Shown in pieces: positions 8,653 to 17,216 of a DNA stretch of 64,000 nt (its first letter is position 1; the number at the start of each line of letters is the position of its first letter). Below the pieces are notes generated by a model. That model was given only the letters and a program-made list of their open reading frames with translations, searched no databases and was not told where the DNA came from. The position numbers and the translations under genes were made by a program. This DNA is from Halanaerobium congolense (lineage in GTDB: Bacteria; Bacillota; Halanaerobiia; Halanaerobiales; Halanaerobiaceae). The stretch covers positions 62,001-126,000 of the forward strand of contig NZ_SOEF01000003.1 of the NCBI RefSeq assembly GCF_004366375.1. The letters are read 5' to 3'.

Positions 8653-10329
8653 CTATACCTCCATAATTACAGGTAAAATCATTGGATTCCTTTTTATTTT
8701 TTGATAAATATAATTATTAAGTGAGTTGCGAATAGTGTTTTTAAGAACTGACCATTCAGTTATATTATTTTCTTCACAGTCTTTAAGTGCATCTTCAACA
8801 CGCTGAGTAGCTGCTTCAATTAATTCTTCAGATTCTCTAATATAAACAAATCCGCGGGTGATAATATCTGGGCCAACCAGAATATTACCGTGTTTGTCAA
8901 TTGTAACAACAACAATAATTATACCATCCTCAGATAATAATTTTCTATCTCTTAAAACAATATTACCTACATCACCAACACCTAAACCATCAATTAGTAC
9001 ATCACCTGACTGGACATTATAATCCTTGCTGACTTTTTCGTCAGAAAAGTTGATCTTATCTCCCACATCAGCAATATAAATATTAGCACGTGGAACACCA
9101 ACTTTTTCTGCCAGGTCCGCATGTTTATAAAGATGTCTATATTCTCCATGTACAGGCACAAAGTATTTTGGCTTAACCAGATTTAGCATTAACTTTAATT
9201 CTTCCTGACTGGCATGACCGGAAACATGAACACCGGAAACATCTTCATAAATTACATTAGCTCCTCTGCGGTAAAGTTTATTAATGGTTTCACCAATTAA
9301 TTTTTCATTACCTGGAATAGCAGAAGCAGATATCATTACTGTATCGCCTTCTTTAATGTTAATATGGTAATGATCTCCTCGGGCCATCCTTGTTAGAGCA
9401 GCATAGGGCTCTCCCTGACTACCTGTTGTCAGTAAAGTTACTTTACTGTCAGAAAGGTCTCCAATATCTCTGATGTCAACTATCATATCATCCGGTATCC
9501 GCAGATAACCCAGTCGACGTGCTATGTCAACATTATTAAGCATACTACGACCAGAAAAAGCAATTTTCCTGTTGTATTTAAAGGCAGCATCTACAATCTG
9601 CTGAACCCTGTGAATATTTGAAGCAAAGGTAGCAATAATTACTCTTTCCCTTGCTCCTCTAAGTATTTCATCCACAGTTTCTCCTACAACTTTTTCAGAT
9701 AATGTATAGCCTTCTCTTTCTACATTTGTACTGTCAGAGAATAAAGCTAAAACACCTTCTTTGCTATCTCCAATCTCTGCCAATCTGTGAAAATCTGCAA
9801 CTTCTCCATCAATTGGAGTCTGATCAAATTTAAAGTCACTAGCATAAACAATAGTTCCCAGTGGAGTTTCAATAGCAAGTGCACAGGTGTCAGCAATACT
9901 GTGATTTACTCTTAGAAATTCAACTCCGAAATTACCTACCTGGTACTGTTTGCCGGGATGAACCACTTTTAATCTTGTATCATTTAGTAGTCGATGTTCT
10001 TTTAAGTTCCCCTCTAAGAGCCCCAGAGTTAATTTAGTTCCATAAATAGGAACATTAATCTCTTTTAATAAATAAGGTAGGCCTCCAATATGATCTAAGT
10101 GACCATGTGTTAAAACAATTCCGTTAATTTTATCCTTGTTCTTAATCACATATTCATAGTCAGGAATTACAAGGTCAATTCCTAATAGATCATTTTCCGG
10201 AAATTTAACTCCCGAATCAATTATCAACATCTCATCGCCAATTTCCAGGACCCACATATTCTTACCTATTTCTCCTACTCCACCAAGTGTAGTCATCGAA
10301 ACATTTTTTATTTTATTGTTATCATTCAT
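8653..10329 (-). CDS. rnj: Ribonuclease J
   Basis: This is a metallo-beta-lactamase/beta-CASP ribonuclease with 5'-3' exonuclease and endonuclease activity, central to mRNA decay and rRNA maturation in Firmicutes. The metal-binding motif is HGHLDHIG (75-82). Later motifs include SGHASQEELKLML of the beta-CASP part and a C-terminal domain. Its 558 aa are standard length. The ATG (10329) is 13 bases from GGAGGTG, rather far. It is transcribed from a promoter about 185 bases upstream, so it has a long leader. Confidence 0.95.
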   Translation of the reverse strand: MNDNNKIKNVSMTTLGGVGEIGKNMWVLEIGDEMLIIDSGVKFPENDLLGIDLVIPDYEYVIKNKDKINGIVLTHGHLDHIGGLPYLLKEINVPIYGTKLTLGLLEGNLKEHRLLNDTRLKVVHPGKQYQVGNFGVEFLRVNHSIADTCALAIETPLGTIVYASDFKFDQTPIDGEVADFHRLAEIGDSKEGVLALFSDSTNVEREGYTLSEKVVGETVDEILRGARERVIIATFASNIHRVQQIVDAAFKYNRKIAFSGRSMLNNVDIARRLGYLRIPDDMIVDIRDIGDLSDSKVTLLTTGSQGEPYAALTRMARGDHYHINIKEGDTVMISASAIPGNEKLIGETINKLYRRGANVIYEDVSGVHVSGHASQEELKLMLNLVKPKYFVPVHGEYRHLYKHADLAEKVGVPRANIYIADVGDKINFSDEKVSKDYNVQSGDVLIDGLGVGDVGNIVLRDRKLLSEDGIIIVVVTIDKHGNILVGPDIITRGFVYIRESEELIEAATQRVEDALKDCEENNITEWSVLKNTIRNSLNNYIYQKIKRNPMILPVIMEV

Positions 10330-10513
10330 TTAAAAAACAAAACACCTCCATAATATTTTAAAACCAAAGTTAAATCGTCAACTTTCAAATTTCATTGTCG
10401 TTATTCTAAATTTAAACTTTATAATAATCATACAAATATTAAATTTAAACATAAAAAAATTCTTAATTCTGCCTGTAATTTTTAAAAAAAATAAGAAACC
10501 CGTCCAAAACGTT

Positions 10514-10548
10514 AATACTATTATACATAGTATTGAAATAAAAAACAA
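10514..10548 (-). promoter_or_regulatory. Candidate rnj promoter overlapping an inverted repeat
   Basis: The minus strand reads TTGTTT (10548-10543), 17 bases, TATAAT (10525-10520). An 8-bp inverted repeat AATACTAT / ATAGTATT (10514-10521 and 10527-10534) surrounds the -10. The start near 10513 leaves about 185 bases of leader before rnj, with AT-rich sequence and no gene in it. Confidence 0.5.
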
Positions 10549-10566
10549 GCAGAATCAAGCTTTTAT
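10541..10566 (-). terminator. Weak terminator candidate behind asd
   Basis: A short AAGC...GCTT stem is followed on the minus strand by TGTTTTTTATTT, six bases past the asd stop. The stem is only 4 bp, so termination is uncertain. Confidence 0.3.
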
Positions 10567-10571
10567 AATTT

Positions 10572-11585
10572 TTAGACCAAATTATTTTCTATTAAATATT
10601 CCGCAATCTGAACTGCATTTAAAGCAGCACCTTTTCTCAGATTATTTGCAGTTAACCAGAGGTTAACCCCATTTTCAACTGAATTATCTCTTCTTATTCT
10701 TCCCACTAAAACATTATCATTATTTTCTGTATCTATCTGCAGCGGATATTTTTCTTGAGCTGGATCATCCACCACTTCTACATTCTTGGTTTCATTAAAC
10801 AATTTCTTTATTTCTTCAATCCTATAATCATTTTTCAATTCAATATTTAATGATTCCCCATGCCCAAAGACAACTGGTATCCGAACACAGGTTGCTGTTA
10901 TAGGAAGTTCTGGATCATGTAAAATCTTATGAGTCTCATTAACCATCTTCATCTCTTCTTTTGTATAATCATTCTCTAAAAAGACATCAATCTGTGGAAT
11001 TGCATTAAAAGCAATCTGATGCTTAAATTTATCGTTTTTGATTTCTTCTTTATTCAGATAAGCTTTTGTCTGCTCCATTAACTCATCAACTGCTTTTTTT
11101 CCGGCACCTGACACTGCCTGATAGGTATTAATTACCAATCTTTTTAAACCATATTTTTCTGCCAGAGGTTTTAGGAGCATTACCATCTGAATGGTTGAAC
11201 AGTTTGGATTTGCAATTATCTGCTGATGTTTCTTTAAATCTTCGCCATTTACTTCTGGTACTACTAGAGGAGCCTCGGGATCCATTCTAAAAGCATTGCT
11301 GTTATCTATTACTATCCCTCCTGCTTTTTTTACCTGAGGTGCTACCTTTTTTGACACACCACTACCTGCAGAGAATAAGGCAATATCAACCCCTGCAAAA
11401 GTTCCCTCTTTTACAGACTCTACTGTTAACTCTTTATCGTTAAATTGAATTTTTTTTCCTTCAGAACGCTCAGATGCTATAACCTTAAGCTCATCAATCG
11501 GGAAATTTCTCTGGCTTAAAGTTTTAAGCATTTCTCTCCCCACTAAACCTGTTGCACCTACTACTGCTACATTATACTTTTTCAT
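10572..11585 (-). CDS. asd: Aspartate-semialdehyde dehydrogenase
   Basis: This enzyme reduces aspartyl phosphate to aspartate semialdehyde with NADPH, feeding lysine, diaminopimelate, threonine and methionine synthesis. It has the nucleotide-binding loop GATGLVG (10-16) and active-site Cys129 in NPNCSTIQM. Its 337 aa are full length. It overlaps the upstream EamA transporter gene by 14 bases, so the two are coupled. The aspartokinase of the same pathway is 16 kb away at 27132. Confidence 0.97.
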   Translation of the reverse strand: MKKYNVAVVGATGLVGREMLKTLSQRNFPIDELKVIASERSEGKKIQFNDKELTVESVKEGTFAGVDIALFSAGSGVSKKVAPQVKKAGGIVIDNSNAFRMDPEAPLVVPEVNGEDLKKHQQIIANPNCSTIQMVMLLKPLAEKYGLKRLVINTYQAVSGAGKKAVDELMEQTKAYLNKEEIKNDKFKHQIAFNAIPQIDVFLENDYTKEEMKMVNETHKILHDPELPITATCVRIPVVFGHGESLNIELKNDYRIEEIKKLFNETKNVEVVDDPAQEKYPLQIDTENNDNVLVGRIRRDNSVENGVNLWLTANNLRKGAALNAVQIAEYLIENNLV

Positions 11586-12507
11586 AAATTTTTTCTCCTT
11601 CCTCGACTACGGGGCGTCCAAAGTAATTTGTTCCCCAGACACCAATTATTATTAAGACTGCTCCAACTACTTGAAATTTAAAAAAGGGCTCATTTCTAAA
11701 AACTACTCCAGCGGCTATAGAAACAACAGTAGTTAAATTTGCAAAGACTGCTGATTCAGCTGCTGTAATTTTAGATAAAGTATAATTCATCATAAAAAAA
11801 GCTACTACTGATGAAAATAATCCTAAGTAAAGAACAGTAATCAGAACGACCCTATTTGTTAATAAATTAAAATAACTGCTTAAGTCAAAATTATTTTGAG
11901 ATAGTGCAATTGTATTGAATAAAAAAGCACCAAAACCCATCATTACATATGTAATCTCAACCGGCTTAAATTCTAAAGAGAGCTGTCTGGAAATAATATT
12001 ATAAAATCCAGCTGCAATTACTGCTCCTCCTAAGAGTAATAAACCTAAATAATTACCCTCTATCGGTGAGGCTCCTCTGTTAAAAATAATAAAAAAGACT
12101 CCTCCCACAGATAGAGCAACAAAAATGCTCTGTATAAAGGTAGGTCTTTCATTTAAAATCAAAGCTGCTAAGATAGTAACAGCTACCGGAATCAGAGCAA
12201 TCATCATTCCCGCTTCAGATGATGTTGTATATAACATACCTGTAGTTTCACAGATAAAATAAATTCCCGGTTGAAATAACGCTAAAAGAAACAGCTTCTT
12301 TAAATTTTTTGATTTCAAATTGATATTTATTATACCAATAAATCTTAAAATACTCAAGGCAATAAAAGCGATTGCAAAACGAAAACCAAGCAGGTGGAAA
12401 GGAGTCATCAGCTCCAACCCCTCCTTGGTAAATAAAAATGAAAAGCCAAATATTGAACTAAAGATCAAACCGGCCAGATAAGGAAAATACTTTCTAAATC
12501 TAAGCAT
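11572..12507 (-). CDS. EamA/DMT family transporter
   Basis: This membrane protein of 311 aa has about ten hydrophobic helices made of two EamA repeats, beginning YLAGLIFSSIFGFSFLFTKEGL. Members export amino acids or other metabolites; the substrate here is unknown. Coupling with asd hints at an amino acid of the aspartate family, but that is only inference from position. The Shine-Dalgarno is weak (GAGTGAG). It sits 10 bases after the RNA methyltransferase stop. Confidence 0.85.
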   Translation of the reverse strand: MLRFRKYFPYLAGLIFSSIFGFSFLFTKEGLELMTPFHLLGFRFAIAFIALSILRFIGIININLKSKNLKKLFLLALFQPGIYFICETTGMLYTTSSEAGMMIALIPVAVTILAALILNERPTFIQSIFVALSVGGVFFIIFNRGASPIEGNYLGLLLLGGAVIAAGFYNIISRQLSLEFKPVEITYVMMGFGAFLFNTIALSQNNFDLSSYFNLLTNRVVLITVLYLGLFSSVVAFFMMNYTLSKITAAESAVFANLTTVVSIAAGVVFRNEPFFKFQVVGAVLIIIGVWGTNYFGRPVVEEGEKIYEKV

Positions 12508-12517
12508 TTTCGCTCAC

Positions 12518-13657
12518 TCAATTCTTTGGCGGCCAGGGACCATAGTACTGATAATATTGAGTCTCTACACCACCGTTATATAATTTTCGCCTTTTGCTTG
12601 CCTCTTTTCCAAAAATTTCTTCGAATTTAGAATGAGAAGTAATAATATAGTAAGACCAGGTCTCAAGTTCTAAAAACTTTTCCCCCATTGCTCTATACAA
12701 TTCTTCTACTTCTTCTTTTTCTCCCATTCTCTGACCATATGGAGGGTTAGTAATTATATAACCATACTTACGATTAGTTGAAAAATCTTTGAACTCCTGT
12801 TCCTGAAAATGAATTATATCTTCTACCCCTGCCTGTTTGGCATGGTAACGGGCAATGCTGATTGCTTCTGGATCATGATCATAACCCATTATTAAACGAG
12901 GCTCAACATTAATCTTTTTTGACTTTTTTGCCTCAACTCGAGCTCTGGGCCATTCGAAGTCATCAAATATTGGCCACTTTTCTGAATTAAACTTTCTTTT
13001 TAGTCCAGGTGCCTGATTTTTGGCCATCATAGCTGCCTCAATCAAAATTGTACCAGAACCACAAAAAGGATCGATTAATATTCTATTCTGATCCCAGCGG
13101 CTTAAATAAACCATGCCGGCTGCAGTAGTTTCCTGAATAGGTGCTGTAACTGATAAATCTCTATAACCTCTTTTATGCAGGCCAGTACCTGAACTATCAA
13201 TTGTTAAAATTGCTCGATTCTTATATAAAGCTAGTTCTATCGGATAAAGCGGACCATTTTCATCAAACCAATCGGTTCCATATTCTTCTTTCAGCCTATC
13301 AACAACAGCTTTTTTAGTTACCGATTGACAGGTAGGAACACTGCTTAATTTAGAATCTATCGATTTAGCACTAACAGGAAACTCTGCATTTTCGGGCAGC
13401 CACTGGGGCCAGTTTAAAGCCTTAACTCCATCATAAAGTTGGTCAAAGTCATCTGCCTTAAAATCCCCTATTTTCACCAAAACTCTTTCTGCAGTTCTGA
13501 GCCACAAATTTGCTCTGGCCACCGCCTGCAGATCACCTAAAAAAGTAATCCTGCCGTTTTTAACCTCGGTAATTTCATATCCTAAATCGTTTATTTCTTT
13601 TTTTACTAAAGCTTCCATACCAAAGGTACTAGTTGCCATTAACTCTATTTTTTCCAA
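12518..13657 (-). CDS. THUMP-domain class I RNA methyltransferase (RlmL/YpsC family)
   Basis: This is an RNA guanine-N2-type methyltransferase by family. An N-terminal ferredoxin-like part and THUMP RNA-binding domain (about 60-155) precede the SAM domain with DPFCGSGT (196-203) and catalytic NPPYGQR near residue 305. Its 379 aa match B. subtilis YpsC. The start is TTG (13657), about 10 bases from GGAG; an internal ATG six codons later is an alternative. It follows a nicotinamidase remnant and acyP, in one operon. The exact rRNA target is not deducible. Confidence 0.9.
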   Translation of the reverse strand: MEKIELMATSTFGMEALVKKEINDLGYEITEVKNGRITFLGDLQAVARANLWLRTAERVLVKIGDFKADDFDQLYDGVKALNWPQWLPENAEFPVSAKSIDSKLSSVPTCQSVTKKAVVDRLKEEYGTDWFDENGPLYPIELALYKNRAILTIDSSGTGLHKRGYRDLSVTAPIQETTAAGMVYLSRWDQNRILIDPFCGSGTILIEAAMMAKNQAPGLKRKFNSEKWPIFDDFEWPRARVEAKKSKKINVEPRLIMGYDHDPEAISIARYHAKQAGVEDIIHFQEQEFKDFSTNRKYGYIITNPPYGQRMGEKEEVEELYRAMGEKFLELETWSYYIITSHSKFEEIFGKEASKRRKLYNGGVETQYYQYYGPWPPKN

Positions 13658-13696
13658 AAAAATTCTCTCCTTTTATTTTCCAACTTCTATTTTCTA

Positions 13697-13856
13697 TTAT
13701 TTGAAATTGACTCCAGCTGCTTTTAAATCAGCATAATCTTCTGACCTTTAATAGTTGATTAACAGTTTCAATAATTTCCGATACATTTGGGACTGCTAAA
13801 ACTCCCTCTTCAGAAAAATCATTCTGTAAATCTACAACAATTAAAGCAGCTGCCAT
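13697..13856 (-). pseudogene. Nicotinamidase/isochorismatase-family remnant with internal deletion
   Basis: From the ATG at 13856 the frame gives MAAALIVVDLQNDFSEEG then VLAVPNVSEIIETVNQLL, a clear nicotinamidase N-terminus with the catalytic Asp of VVDLQNDF. The frame stops at 13728 after 42 codons. In the -1/+1 shifted frame, directly after, comes RSEDYADLKAAGVNFK and a stop at 13697, which resembles a nicotinamidase C-terminus. About 120-150 central codons, including the catalytic Lys and Cys, are missing. I infer an internal deletion that left both ends out of frame. It lies 11 bases after acyP. Confidence 0.7.
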
Positions 13857-13867
13857 AAGATTACCCC

Positions 13868-14149
13868 TTAAAACTTTATCTTAAAATCACTGAAATCAGT
13901 GGGTTCTTCGTCATTAATTTTTAAATTTTTTACTTTGGCAAAAGAAGGTCCTTCTCTAAGCTTTGCAATCATCTGGGACACTTTGTCTTTATTTCCCTGA
14001 ATAACAACCTCTACTCTACCATCCACTAAATTCTTAGCCCAGCCTTTTATATTCAAAACAGCTGCCTCTCTTCTAATAAAAGCTCTAAATCCTACTCCCT
14101 GTACTCTTCCAGAAATGAAAATATGCTTCTGTACTTTTTCTACAGCCAT
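13868..14149 (-). CDS. acyP: Acylphosphatase
   Basis: This small cytoplasmic enzyme hydrolyses acyl phosphates such as carbamoyl or acetyl phosphate. Catalytic Arg22 lies in GRVQGVGFRAFIRR and catalytic Asn40 in GWAKNLVDGRVEV. Its 93 aa are the usual length. GGAGGTG precedes the ATG. It is the first gene of an operon (acyP, nicotinamidase remnant, methyltransferase, EamA, asd) with its own promoter at 14178-14206. Confidence 0.95.
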   Translation of the reverse strand: MAVEKVQKHIFISGRVQGVGFRAFIRREAAVLNIKGWAKNLVDGRVEVVIQGNKDKVSQMIAKLREGPSFAKVKNLKINDEEPTDFSDFKIKF

Positions 14150-14177
14150 TTATCAACACCTCCGCTTGTTTACATTC

Positions 14178-14206
14178 ATTATACATAGTTATCTAATATC
14201 TAGCAA
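14178..14206 (-). promoter_or_regulatory. acyP operon promoter
   Basis: The minus strand reads TTGCTA (14206-14201), exactly 17 bases, TATAAT (14183-14178). The start falls near 14171, about 20 bases before the acyP ATG. Confidence 0.65.
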
Positions 14207-14210
14207 ATTA

Positions 14211-15398
14211 TCAGCCTAAATATTGATTAACTCTTAAGGCTGCCTTTGCTCCTTCAGCTGCTGAGATTATAATTTGTTTATCTATTATATCTGTCACGTC
14301 ACCTGCTGCCCAGATTCTTTCTACACCAGTTTCATTTTTTTCATTAATTATAATTTCCTTTTGTTTATTTGTTTCAACCAGATCACTGACAAAATCACTA
14401 TTTGCAATTAGACCAATTTCTATAAATAAACCATTGACATTAAGTTTTTGAGTAGAATCATCTTTTATATTTTTAATTATAACTGATTCTAATTTATCTT
14501 TACCATTAATCTCATCGACTGTAGTTGATGTATAAACAGTTATATTTTCATTATTATTAACTCTATCCTGCAGGTATTTATCTCCCATCAGTCTGTCTTG
14601 AAATTCGATTAAATTTACTTTACAATCAATGTTGGCTAAATCTAGTGCAGCTTCCAGGCCTGAATTACCTCCACCAACAACTGCAACCGGCTGGCCCTTG
14701 TAAAGAAAGGCGTCACAACTGGCACAGTAATGAACTCCTTTACCGGTTAGAACATATTCCTGTTTCATGCCAAGATGACGTTTTTGAGCACCAGTTGCTA
14801 TAATTACTGATGCTGTTAAATATTGCTTGCCATTATCTGTTTTAATAACTTTTTTATTTTCTCGGTCTTCTATCCCTACAGCTTCTTCTCCGATAACAGT
14901 TTCTACCTTATATTTTGCTATATGATCCCAGAAATCATAAATTAAATCTGCCCCTGTGGTGTCAGCTTTGCCTAAATAATTATCAATTTCGTTGGTATTA
15001 ATAACCTGACCTCCAATATCTTTGGTTAAAAGCAGAAGGTCAATTCCTTTTCGAGCCCCATAAAGAGCAGCATTTAAAGCGGCTGGTCCGGCTCCTAAAA
15101 TTACAAGTTCCCACTCTTTAGTAGATAAATCTTTTACTTCTTTGCCAATTAATTTATTAAACTGCCCCTCATTTTCTAAGGCAATTAGATCATCATAGCC
15201 CCCAAGACTTTGATCATTAATTATGATCTGAGGTACAGTTTTATTACCAGTTCTCTCCTGCATTACCTCATAATTATTTTCTTCTTCAATATCAATCTCT
15301 TCAAATTTTAAGCCCTTACTTTTTAAAAATGCCTTCGCCTTTTTACAATATGGACACCAATCTTTAGAATATACTTCAATTTTTAAGTTATTTGACAT
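14211..15398 (-). CDS. Glutaredoxin domain fused to AhpF/TrxB-like flavoprotein disulfide reductase
   Basis: This is a self-contained thiol-disulfide reductase. Residues 5-85 are a glutaredoxin fold with CPYC (15-18) and the cis-proline TVPQ. Residues 95-395 are a thioredoxin-reductase-type flavoprotein: FAD loop LGAGPA (101-106), redox pair CASC (225-228), NAD(P) loop GGGNSG (242-247) and C-terminal AAGDVTD. The NADPH-binding HRR triplet of TrxB is replaced by IEFQDR (264-269), as in AhpF, so NADH is the likely donor. GGGGGAA precedes the ATG. It is divergent from ylbF. It probably reduces a peroxiredoxin or other thiols; no partner is adjacent. Confidence 0.92.
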   Translation of the reverse strand: MSNNLKIEVYSKDWCPYCKKAKAFLKSKGLKFEEIDIEEENNYEVMQERTGNKTVPQIIINDQSLGGYDDLIALENEGQFNKLIGKEVKDLSTKEWELVILGAGPAALNAALYGARKGIDLLLLTKDIGGQVINTNEIDNYLGKADTTGADLIYDFWDHIAKYKVETVIGEEAVGIEDRENKKVIKTDNGKQYLTASVIIATGAQKRHLGMKQEYVLTGKGVHYCASCDAFLYKGQPVAVVGGGNSGLEAALDLANIDCKVNLIEFQDRLMGDKYLQDRVNNNENITVYTSTTVDEINGKDKLESVIIKNIKDDSTQKLNVNGLFIEIGLIANSDFVSDLVETNKQKEIIINEKNETGVERIWAAGDVTDIIDKQIIISAAEGAKAALRVNQYLG

Positions 15399-15415
15399 GA
15401 TAAATTCCCCCTATT

Positions 15416-15460
15416 TGATTATCATTCTTATTTGACATCAGTTCTACTTGATGTTAACAT
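15416..15460 (+). promoter_or_regulatory. ylbF promoter and Fur/PerR-like box in the divergent region
   Basis: The plus strand reads TTGACA (15432-15437), 17 bases, TAACAT (15455-15460), a likely ylbF promoter. An inverted repeat ACATCA / TGATGT (15435-15440 and 15449-15454) lies within it. At 15416-15430 the minus strand reads TAAGAATGATAATCA, which matches 11 of 14 defined positions of the Fur 7-1-7 consensus and 10 of 14 of the PerR one. The box is just upstream of the redox gene at 14211, so metal or peroxide control is plausible but unproven. Confidence 0.4.
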
Positions 15461-15517
15461 AAATATGGTTATTAGAAAACAAAATAAATCTAAATAATTT
15501 AATTGAGGTGAAATTAA

Positions 15518-15865
15518 ATGGCAACAGTTATGGAATATGCGGAAGATCTTGCAGAAGCAATTGTTGATTCACAAGAATTTCAGGATTTAAGAGAGAAAGA
15601 AGAAAAAATGGTTGAAGATGAAGATGCAAAAACAATGCTTGATGAATTAAATGCTAAGTATCAGCAGGCACAAATGATGCAGCAGAATGGTCAGCAAATG
15701 TCTGATGAACAAAAGCAGGAATTACAGGTAATGGAGCAAAAAATGAAGCAGAATGATAAGATTGCTGAATTTTATGAAGCTCAAAACCATTTCAATCAGT
15801 TAATGAACTCTGTAAATCAAGTAATTACACAAAAGCTTCAGGGTCAAGAAGAAGACGCTGAGTAA
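15518..15865 (+). CDS. YlbF/YmcA family protein
   Basis: This is a small helical cytoplasmic protein (115 aa) of the YlbF/YmcA family. In B. subtilis, relatives form the Y-complex that modulates RNase Y-dependent RNA processing. The sequence is almost all charged and glutamine-rich helix, with the family's ELNAKYQQAQMMQQ and a C-terminal FNQLMNSVNQVI. GAGGTGA precedes the ATG. It is monocistronic, between its promoter and a strong terminator. The specific paralogue cannot be told from sequence. Confidence 0.85.
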   Translation: MATVMEYAEDLAEAIVDSQEFQDLREKEEKMVEDEDAKTMLDELNAKYQQAQMMQQNGQQMSDEQKQELQVMEQKMKQNDKIAEFYEAQNHFNQLMNSVNQVITQKLQGQEEDAE

Positions 15866-15892
15866 TTAATAATATAATCAAATTCTGAACAG

Positions 15893-15925
15893 AACCGCAG
15901 TCAGCTGGCTGCGGTTTTTCTTTAT
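15893..15925 (+). terminator. Rho-independent terminator of ylbF
   Basis: The stem AACCGCAG / CTGCGGTT (15893-15900 and 15909-15916) with an 8-base loop is followed by TTTCTTTATTT on the plus strand. It lies 28 bases after the ylbF stop and before the convergent gene at 15948. Confidence 0.9.
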
Positions 15926-15947
15926 TTATTTTAAATTTTTTCAACTC

Positions 15948-17168
15948 TTAATTTAAATTATTTCCTGCTTTAAAACCCGTTGCAAAAGCAATCTGTAAAT
16001 TATAACCACCTGTCATTGCTGCCACATCAATTATTTCTCCGGCAAAATATAAGTTATTAATCAGCTTTGATTCCATAGTTTTAGGATCAATTTCTTCAGT
16101 ATTAATTCCACCTCTGGTAACAATTGCCCTCTCAAATCCTTTTTTAGCTTTTAAATTTAGTTTCAAATTCTTAAATAAGTGTACCAATTCTTTCCTTTCT
16201 GCTGCAGTAATCTGGTTTACTGTCTTATTATAATCAATTGAAGAAAGCTGCAGAAAAATAGGAATCACTTTTTGGGGTAATAAATCATCGAGACTGTTGC
16301 CAAAATATTTGTTGCTGTATTTTTCGAAATCCCTTAAAATTCTTCTGTCCAGACTCTGATGATCAAGGGCAGGTTTTAAATCGATTTCAAGCTGATAATT
16401 TTTGGGATCAGAATCAATAAACATTGAGGCAGAAATAATCAAGGGGCCATCCAGATAATCATTTCTAATTTCTAAATCTCCGAAATCCCTATAAATCTCT
16501 TCTCCAGCTTTGATTAATTTTAAGTCTACATATTTTAATTTTAAACCCTGAGCTTGATAGATCCAACTTTCTTTAGTCTTAAGACCACATAATCCCGGTT
16601 CCGGTTCAATTACTTGGTGGCCTAAGCTTTGCACAAGTTTAAAGCCGCTGCCATCAGATCCGGTTTGTGGGTAGGAGCTGCCGCCGGCTGCTAAAATTAT
16701 CTTGTCGGCTTGAAGCTGGCCCTGATATTTTAATCCAAGCCCAGTAATTTTCTGCTCATCTTTGTAAATTTCAACTGCCTGATCCTGTATTATTTCAACA
16801 TCATGTTTAAATAATTCCTTCTGCAGTACTTTTAAAACATCCTGAGAACGGTTAGATTTTGGGAAAACCCGGTCTCCTCTTTCGATTTTTAAGGAGAGTC
16901 CCAAACCCTCAAAAAAATAATAAAGCCGGTAGGCATCAAATTCAGCTAAAGAACTATACATAAATTCCGGATTATCAATTATATTCTTTATATGCTGATT
17001 TAAAGGCGAATAATTGGTTAAATTACAGCGGCCTTTACCTGTTATTAATAATTTTTTGCCTAAATTTTTATTCCTCTCGATTAAAATAACCTTATTTCCA
17101 TTCTCAGCAGCCTGCAGAGCTGCCATCATTCCTGCAGGACCACCACCAATAACAACTACTTTAGTCAA
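15948..17168 (-). CDS. HI0933/BaiN-family NAD(P)/FAD-dependent oxidoreductase
   Basis: This is a flavoprotein of the HI0933-like (YhiN/BaiN) family, whose cellular role is poorly known. It has the FAD dinucleotide loop GGGPAGMMAA (8-17), the family's LLITGKGRCNLTN near residue 45, and C-terminal FAGEIIDVAAMTGGYNLQ. Its 406 aa are normal. The start is TTG (17168) behind GGAAG. It follows the PatB-like gene by 48 bases, probably in the same transcript. Confidence 0.88.
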   Translation of the reverse strand: MTKVVVIGGGPAGMMAALQAAENGNKVILIERNKNLGKKLLITGKGRCNLTNYSPLNQHIKNIIDNPEFMYSSLAEFDAYRLYYFFEGLGLSLKIERGDRVFPKSNRSQDVLKVLQKELFKHDVEIIQDQAVEIYKDEQKITGLGLKYQGQLQADKIILAAGGSSYPQTGSDGSGFKLVQSLGHQVIEPEPGLCGLKTKESWIYQAQGLKLKYVDLKLIKAGEEIYRDFGDLEIRNDYLDGPLIISASMFIDSDPKNYQLEIDLKPALDHQSLDRRILRDFEKYSNKYFGNSLDDLLPQKVIPIFLQLSSIDYNKTVNQITAAERKELVHLFKNLKLNLKAKKGFERAIVTRGGINTEEIDPKTMESKLINNLYFAGEIIDVAAMTGGYNLQIAFATGFKAGNNLN

Positions 17169-17216
17169 AATAGAACTTCCTTTCTTTTCTTTAAATATAA
17201 TAAGTCAGCTTATTTT

